From contig SSNU01000226.1 in the NCBI GenBank assembly GCA_012064415.1, positions 297,936 to 361,935 of the forward strand: DNA of 64,000 nt, in the 5' to 3' direction. A program made the translations under genes and the position numbers. The notes under the pieces were generated by a model. That model searched no databases, was not told the DNA's origin, and was given only the letters and a program-made list of their open reading frames with translations. This DNA is from Gyrodactylus bullatarudis. Its lineage: Eukaryota; Platyhelminthes; Monogenea; Gyrodactylidea; Gyrodactylidae. Numbering within the stretch: position 1 is the first letter of the stretch; each line of letters opens with the position of its first letter. Shown in pieces: positions 58,616 to 64,000 of the stretch.

Positions 58616-59640
58616 TTATTTGGTTCTAATAAATCAAAATCACAAAAGTTGAAAAGATTTGCATACATACTCTTCAGGTCTCGCAGCTTGTAGTATTTTG
58701 GAATATATTCCTCCATACTTAATTTCATGAAACTTAAGACAGCAATGATATGAACACAAATAAATCCATTATGTTTCTTGAATCCACATGAGCAGGAGAA
58801 GTCGCCAAGGTTAACGTTTTTAAATAGCTCATTTGTCGAGTTCTTACCCACACGGAATACCTTTGACTCAATTGTTGGATGCACTATTAAGGTTTTTGAT
58901 TCTTTGACTAAAGGATTCACCAAATTTGAGAAATAGTCAGAAAATGTTCCCGTCTTTCCAGCATAGAGCATAAAACGTTCATAAAACGATTGACCGAAAT
59001 TGTTTACATATTGATAAAGGCAATGAAAAGGATGCTTATTTCGCAATTCCAGTAGAGATGAATTTGTTGATTCGGCAATGTTAGAAGTCAAATTTCCAAA
59101 TCTACAAACAGGAAAAAATACCTCAGCCCAAAATTTCGGGTCAATATTTGAGAGATATTCATATATTGATATACTATCTTTTTTAATTTCTTCCATAGCC
59201 CGCTCGAAACTTTCTATAGTTGTGGATCTTGCAGCTCTAAGCAATAAATTGTTCATGTTTTTTCGGAATTAGCGATTGCGAGAGGATATATTTTGTTATT
59301 TCCATCGAGTCCTGTTGCGACTAGAAGTATGTAATTGGTAGAGAAGTGAAAATGACATCCATCCAAAGCAATGATAGGCAAGGCATTTTGAAGAGATATT
59401 TAAACATAAGAATGCAGAATCAAGCTCCTCACCGATCTTAGTCAAATTTGATTTTTTCTCTGTGTTTCATTTCAGGAAACTTTCCAGAAGCAAAAATGAG
59501 TTCAAAACACTACCTCCTTCTTCTTGTTTGAGGGCACTTAAACTCCGCCATACTGTTTGATATGAAGAATTTTGTCCATCTTTGCATTTCAAAATTTTAA
59601 TACAATCTTTAGGCTTTAGATTTTCAATGTTTTCTGCAGA
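58609..59640 (-). pseudogene. MULE transposase with SWIM finger, internally deleted
   Basis: From about 59,640 the minus strand reads LKPKDCIKILKC, SSYQTVWRSLSALKQEEG (N-terminal DNA-binding region), then after a frame change PIIALDGCHFHFSTNYILLV and ATGLDGNNKIYPLAIANSEK, which holds the first catalytic Asp. The frame then jumps to AARSTTIESFERAMEEIKKD, FWAEVFFPVCRFGNLTSNIA, ES and a SWIM zinc finger CSCGFKKHNGFICVH. The middle of the DDE core, including the second catalytic Asp region, is missing, so it cannot be active. Confidence 0.85.
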
Positions 59641-59743
59641 GGTTTGATTTTTAATTTTATTTCATATTGCTTTATATTGAAATTTACCTTGTAAACTATT
59701 GTATAAGAAACGAAAAAATGATACTGCAAGTGTAAATTTCCCT

Positions 59744-60255
59744 AGATTTTAATAACTTAGGAAGTCTAGGAAACATGAGAAATAAGTATAAAAATATAAT
59801 TTGGAGTCTATAGAAATTAAACTAAACGAGATTGTTAATGGTAATAAGACGGATATAAATATTGGAAATCGTTGGTTAGAATTGATTGATTAAAGTTGAG
59901 AAGAAATCTGATTGGTTTAATGTTTTGATTGGGCACAAAAGGTTTCAAGTATCTTGGTTTTTTGAAAAATCTCAAGAAGAATACAACATGTATTCGAAAT
60001 ATTGTGTTAGTCCAAACTATTTTTATCAGGGTAATCTAAATTTTTTTTGTTCTAATCTTAATTTTAACTTTCTTTCAAGTGATGAATTATATTATCAGAG
60101 TTATAACTCTAATAATTCTGATTACTATAACAATTAATTTTTATAATCCTTATTCTTTAAGAAATACTATAACTTTTACTTCCTTTTCTTTTTCTACAGA
60201 TAGACCAATACAAGCCAGAAGACGATACAGTCAGGTAGCAAGCGAACAAGGTTAT
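59744..60255 (+). pseudogene. Penelope-like 3' end, right part
   Basis: Continues the sequence broken at 57,754: NLGSLGNMRNKYKNIIW-like, frameshift, SIEIKLNEIVN, GNRWLELID and a non-coding or low-complexity tail, nearly identical to 43,625-44,120. Confidence 0.75.
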
Positions 60256-60411
60256 ATTCAATCTATTATTAATAATTAATTATACATCCAGTAGGGTTTG
60301 TTTGATAAATTTCGAGTTAATTGTTTTTGATAAAAATAGTATTCAACAGTTTTTCTGTATGAGTTCTCAAATATGATGCAAAAATTAGTTTTGAGTTGAA
60401 AAATTGATTAA

Positions 60412-60495
60412 ACCGCTTACTGATTTGAGTGTCCCTGTTTCATTTGGTGTTCCGCAAGGTTCAATATTTGGTAATAGCCTTTTCAAATTTTTTTT
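60412..60495 (+). pseudogene. LINE reverse transcriptase motif relic
   Basis: One short frame reads PLTDLSVPVSFGVPQGSIFG, the non-LTR reverse transcriptase block SGVPQGSVLGP. Surrounding frames are broken. Confidence 0.65.
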
Positions 60496-60499
60496 TCTA

Positions 60500-62900
60500 C
60501 ACTTAAAATACGCTGAAAACATGGGACAGAGGTCATTCACTCCAAACTGGGCCAATTATCATCACAACTGAACTGAAAACTAAGATAAAGTGACTCAAGG
60601 CTCTTTTTGTAACCCAAATCTACGATATTGGACTCAACTATAGACGTATACATAGACATATATATATAAAGAGAACTCAGAAAAAGATTGAACGCTATTT
60701 CCTATGCTCCTACTTAGGCCTTCTCACCTATAGCGAACTTCTTCTAAAAGTTGTCCTCTTAAACAATCAGCCATTTTCGATTACAACCTTTGGCCATCCA
60801 CTGACCTGACAATCCTTCTCACAGTGCTACACCCCCTCAGATTAGGACTAATACAAAATTTTTAAATTTTCGAGTTCATACGTTCATTTGATAGAAAATA
60901 AAAAAGAGAGAAAAAATTCCTATTGAAACTTATGTTTTTAATTAAATTTTATTTAGTTGTGCATAATTTCAATTGAAGATGTCAAATTTTCAAATTCGCG
61001 CAAACATTTTTGCAATGAATTTTACTACGAGAAATAATAAATTTTGAATTATCTGACACGATATGATCTTTTTGAATCAGATTTTCACGTCAAATAAATA
61101 TCAAATATATTCTAAATATACCCTGAAAAAATTCGGCCAATTTTTCAAAAATTTAAATTAACCATTTTAGGGAAAATGGGAAATGGCATATCAGAACATC
61201 AAAATTTTTAAGTTTACTTTTCGAAAACGGCAATTATGGAGCATAAAAAATCTATTTGTAATAGAAAAAGTGTTCTCGAAAAAAATATTTCTTTTTCTAA
61301 TTTAGAGTAAACCTATTCAGTTTTAAGCATGAAAACTATAGAACAGATTTCTAAAAGAATTACTATATTATTATTTTTGTGTTGGAAAATCACTCAAATC
61401 TCTTACTTGCCCTCAGGTTTAATACAAACCAGAAAGTCTTTGACGATCTAGGCTTGTGAATCAATTCTTCAACTTACTAAAAATCTTGTCCAGCTTTTAG
61501 GAATTTAGCCTTGAACTGATAAATCCCCAGAAAATATTCCTTGATCAATTTCAAGTGCAGTTTTATCCAAGCATAATCAACCAGAGGCAGAAAATCGTTT
61601 TGATAACGTCATTTAAAACAGTTTTCTGACTCAGGGGATTTTGCATTTGCATTGTAATAAATTTAGAATCCTCTAAATTAAATCTTCTACCAACAGTACA
61701 GTATGTATTTATTAGTAGTTAAAGTACCTTTTTTCAATACACGGTAGTCCCAAATTCTGGAAATACATCAGCAGCAGCAGCAGCATACATTTGAAAATTA
61801 TAATATGAATTCATAATACCAGAAATATTATTTTTTTTAAAACAAGCAATTTACCCGATTTTCAAGGTTAATCATGGGAATTAACTGTGGCAGAACACTT
61901 GTAACAAGTTGAAATTCATAATTATGAATTGTATTATAATAATTTGAATGTGGAACAAATCTGAATGTGCTAATTAGTAATATGCTTTTGTTTACAATGT
62001 AAACTTTACATATATATATAGTGCATTTTTCAGTGCTAAATAAAGGATCTCTACTGATTCCAAGAAAATGATGATCTAGCTAAATGATATATCTCTCTCT
62101 TTAACTGGTCGTCAACCCGGAAATCGGCTATTGCATCGATCATATATTATTTCAAAAAGTAAAACGAATTTCTTTATTTATTTTTATTTTATTCACTTTC
62201 CGGCCATCTGGTTGACCTCTACTTCATTGATTTTCAAGAAGTGAAAATGATCAAGAATTGGAAATTCAATAAGTTCAAATTTGAAAAATGGTCATATTTT
62301 TCTTAAAAATAAAAATAAATACATGTTGACAATTATTTTTAGGATTTTCAATTTTGATTTTGTGAATAAATCAAGAAAAATGTGGCAAAGAAACAGGATT
62401 TTTCTCTTACAATGAAATAAATTACACAGTCTATCAATAATTTTAATACTTATTGAGATTATGACAGCATGTTCATCTGATCGAAATAAGAAGATTCTGA
62501 AAAATTGAAAAATTCTAAAAAGTCAGAAAAGATCTGCAAAAAATTCTCTGCAATTCTTTGCCTCAAACTTTGTAGCTACCTCTTCTGATTTAGGAGCCAT
62601 GCTCGATAGTAATTTTCAAATTTAAATTATTTTTACAAAAGTGAAAAATTAAATCTCTTTTTGAAGCTGTTAGGCATAGTGCACGAGATTTTCCTTAAAT
62701 TGACTTGTCGGAAAATAGCTGATATTCATTTATTTATGAATCTGCTTTGGAAATTAGGAAAAGCGTCTAAGGAATAATCAAACTAAGTAAAAACTCGGTT
62801 TTTTATATTTTATTTTTTGAGATCTGAATGAATTTTATATTTGTTATTTGATCAAAGGTTCACTATTCAATCGTTATCATAATTTTTTATAGGGTTAATT
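60500..62900. other. No recognisable gene; a CAG microsatellite
   Basis: AT-rich. A pure (CAG)5 run lies at about 61,770-61,785. Confidence 0.5.
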
Positions 62901-62905
62901 CCCCA

Positions 62906-63571
62906 ATGAAAATTTTCAACGCTTCCTCAAATCAATTATTCTTATTTCAAAATTCCCCTCTCTATTTGAACTTCTATTCAAAGATTGAAAGTGAACTTTC
63001 TCCTTATATAGAACTTGTGATAGAAAAAAACTTACGCGAATCTAGGTTCTCACAAATTTTCGCTACCCCTGGTGAGGATTATTATTTTTCCAAAATTAAC
63101 CCCAAAAACTTTCAAAAAAAACTTCATTAAACTTTATTTCAGCTCTTGATTTTCTACGGCTGCTTCAAAGGTAATAAATTTGTATTCATTCGGGACATAC
63201 TTTTCAGGAGAAACTTCTAACTTATTAGCCACAGCACTAAGATTTTTACAGGGATATCCATTATTTTTTGCAAAAGTACAAGAACATTGGAGTTTATGGA
63301 AATTAACAACTCTACTTATTTCATTATTTCGATCTTGAGAAACATAAAATTAATCCTCACCAGGGGTAGCGAAAATTTGTAAGAAGAAGTCGCGTAAGTT
63401 TTTTTCCATCAAAAGTTCTATGGAAAGTTCACTTTCAATCTTTGAATAGAAGTTCAAAAAATTTATCTGACAATAAATCTGGTAGAGAGGGGAATTTTGA
63501 AATAAGAATAATTGGGGATTTTTAATAATTACATGATAAAAATTATAATTCATCTTGTCTTCTAATGTCAT
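62906..63571. repeat. Inverted duplication with open frame in each arm
   Basis: The left arm (about 62,930-63,085, read +) and right arm (about 63,350-63,520, read -) share LFLFQNSPLY, NFYSKIESELS, EKNLR and QIFATPGED. The right arm has a 27-30 bp extra segment after NSPLY. The arms are separated by the SWIM relic below. The product is not recognised; it probably belongs to a transposase. Confidence 0.65.
63134..63345 (-). pseudogene. SWIM-type zinc finger relic (MULE transposase C-terminus)
   Basis: The minus frame reads SRVVNFHKLQCSCTFAKNNG, YPCKNLSAVANKLEVSPEKY and ends at a stop at 63,134. CSC-x9-C-K-N is a SWIM finger with the final His replaced by Asn. It follows, after a stop, the right arm of the inverted duplication, so both may derive from one MULE. 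Confidence 0.55.
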
Positions 63572-63579
63572 TTAAATTT

Positions 63580-64000
63580 GTGAGTCACAAATTGTGACAA
63601 TATAGAGAACTACTTCTAAGGCATCAATAGATTTAGATTAGTGGCCTGAATAGGCTGGAAATAATTTAAGAAGCGAAACAAACAAAAACCTATTCTTCCA
63701 GGTTGAATCATGATTTATTTGCATGTGTCACCCATCACCAGAATTGAGTCATCAATCGTTTGTTGTTTAGACAAGATTCAAATATTAACTTGTGTCAATT
63801 CTTGATCTCAAATATAGAAATAAAATAATGCTTAATTTACATTTTAAATAATAATTTAAATTTTTTGTTACTGGTAGAATCCAATTCCTCTTCCAAGTGT
63901 ATCTTTTAGAAATTTTATCTTAAAATTAAGGGTTAATACTAAAACTGATTCCAAACTAATTTTGAACTAAATTTTACTTAAAATCTTTAACTTCTGATAC
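63580..64000. other. No recognisable feature
   Basis: AT-rich end of window; nothing identified. Confidence 0.5.

Larger units (their letters stand above)
57755..59743 (-). mobile_element. MULE (Mutator-like) element nested in a Penelope copy
   Basis: The ends AGGGAAATTTACACTTGCAG and CTGCAAGTGTAAATTTCCCT extend to about 37 bp of inverted repeat. AGATTTT (7-9 bp depending on where the end is placed) flanks both sides and occurs once at the uninterrupted paralogous site near 43,610, proving insertion. Inside the left end TTACACTTRCAGTATCATT recurs at 57,764, 57,838 and 57,928, possible transposase binding sites. It carries a transposase remnant (-) and a Penelope reverse transcriptase fragment (+). 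Confidence 0.85.

Noticed and set aside
58616..58693. Last 26 codons of the open reverse transcriptase frame
   Set aside because: They are antisense to the MULE transposase SWIM-end coding sequence, so the Penelope homology stops near 58,615.
1..64000. CRISPR arrays, rRNA genes and canonical tRNA genes
   Set aside because: No regularly spaced short repeats, no rRNA-like conserved sequence, and the tRNA-like pieces lack a full cloverleaf.

Overview
The window is strongly AT-rich eukaryotic DNA with spliced genes, from an invertebrate. An intact neuropeptide F (NPY-family) receptor, a ROR-type receptor and a mu-like glutathione S-transferase point to a protostome; an arthropod such as a mite would fit, but the sequence alone does not settle the species. 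Transposon types include hAT, MULE, Penelope-like, jockey/CR1-like LINE, mariner and palindromic MITEs.

Layout. Positions 1-33,700 are almost gene-free: decayed repeats, several large palindromic MITEs (4,019-4,772 and 5,311-5,982 are the clearest), tRNA-derived SINE-like pieces (2,490-2,645; 15,060-15,400), a mariner relic (28,640-28,880) and one candidate upstream exon of the next gene (30,587-30,624). Positions 33,742-37,333 (+) hold nine exons of a ROR-family receptor that lacks its kringle domain and carries Asn in place of the DFG aspartate. Positions 37,900-44,200 are a transposon graveyard: a Penelope GIY-YIG remnant, a LINE remnant split by a well-bounded hAT element (39,642-42,035, perfect 8-bp target duplication), and a Penelope copy. 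Positions 46,650-47,462 are a palindromic MITE ending 68 bp before a single-exon NPF receptor (47,531-48,643, +). Positions 50,225-56,552 form the densest gene block: an MFS transporter (-), a GST (+) diverging from it, and a small secreted cysteine protein (-) converging on the GST. Positions 56,834-60,255 hold an inverted-repeat element with a GIY-YIG relic, then a Penelope 3' end interrupted by a MULE (57,755-59,743) that carries a fragment of another Penelope reverse transcriptase. The last 4 kb is gene-poor, with an inverted duplication and a SWIM-finger relic.

The most striking observation is a class of ultrashort GT-AG introns of 23-29 nt. They are required to join conserved or open coding sequence in the GST (27 nt), the transporter (28 nt, plus an optional-looking 27 nt), the secreted protein (29 and 25 nt) and the hAT transposase (23 nt, probably also 28 nt). 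In the same window the ROR introns are mostly 59-84 nt and other introns run to kilobases. The gene models were built by eye from conserved protein motifs and splice phases; no alignment or RNA evidence was available.
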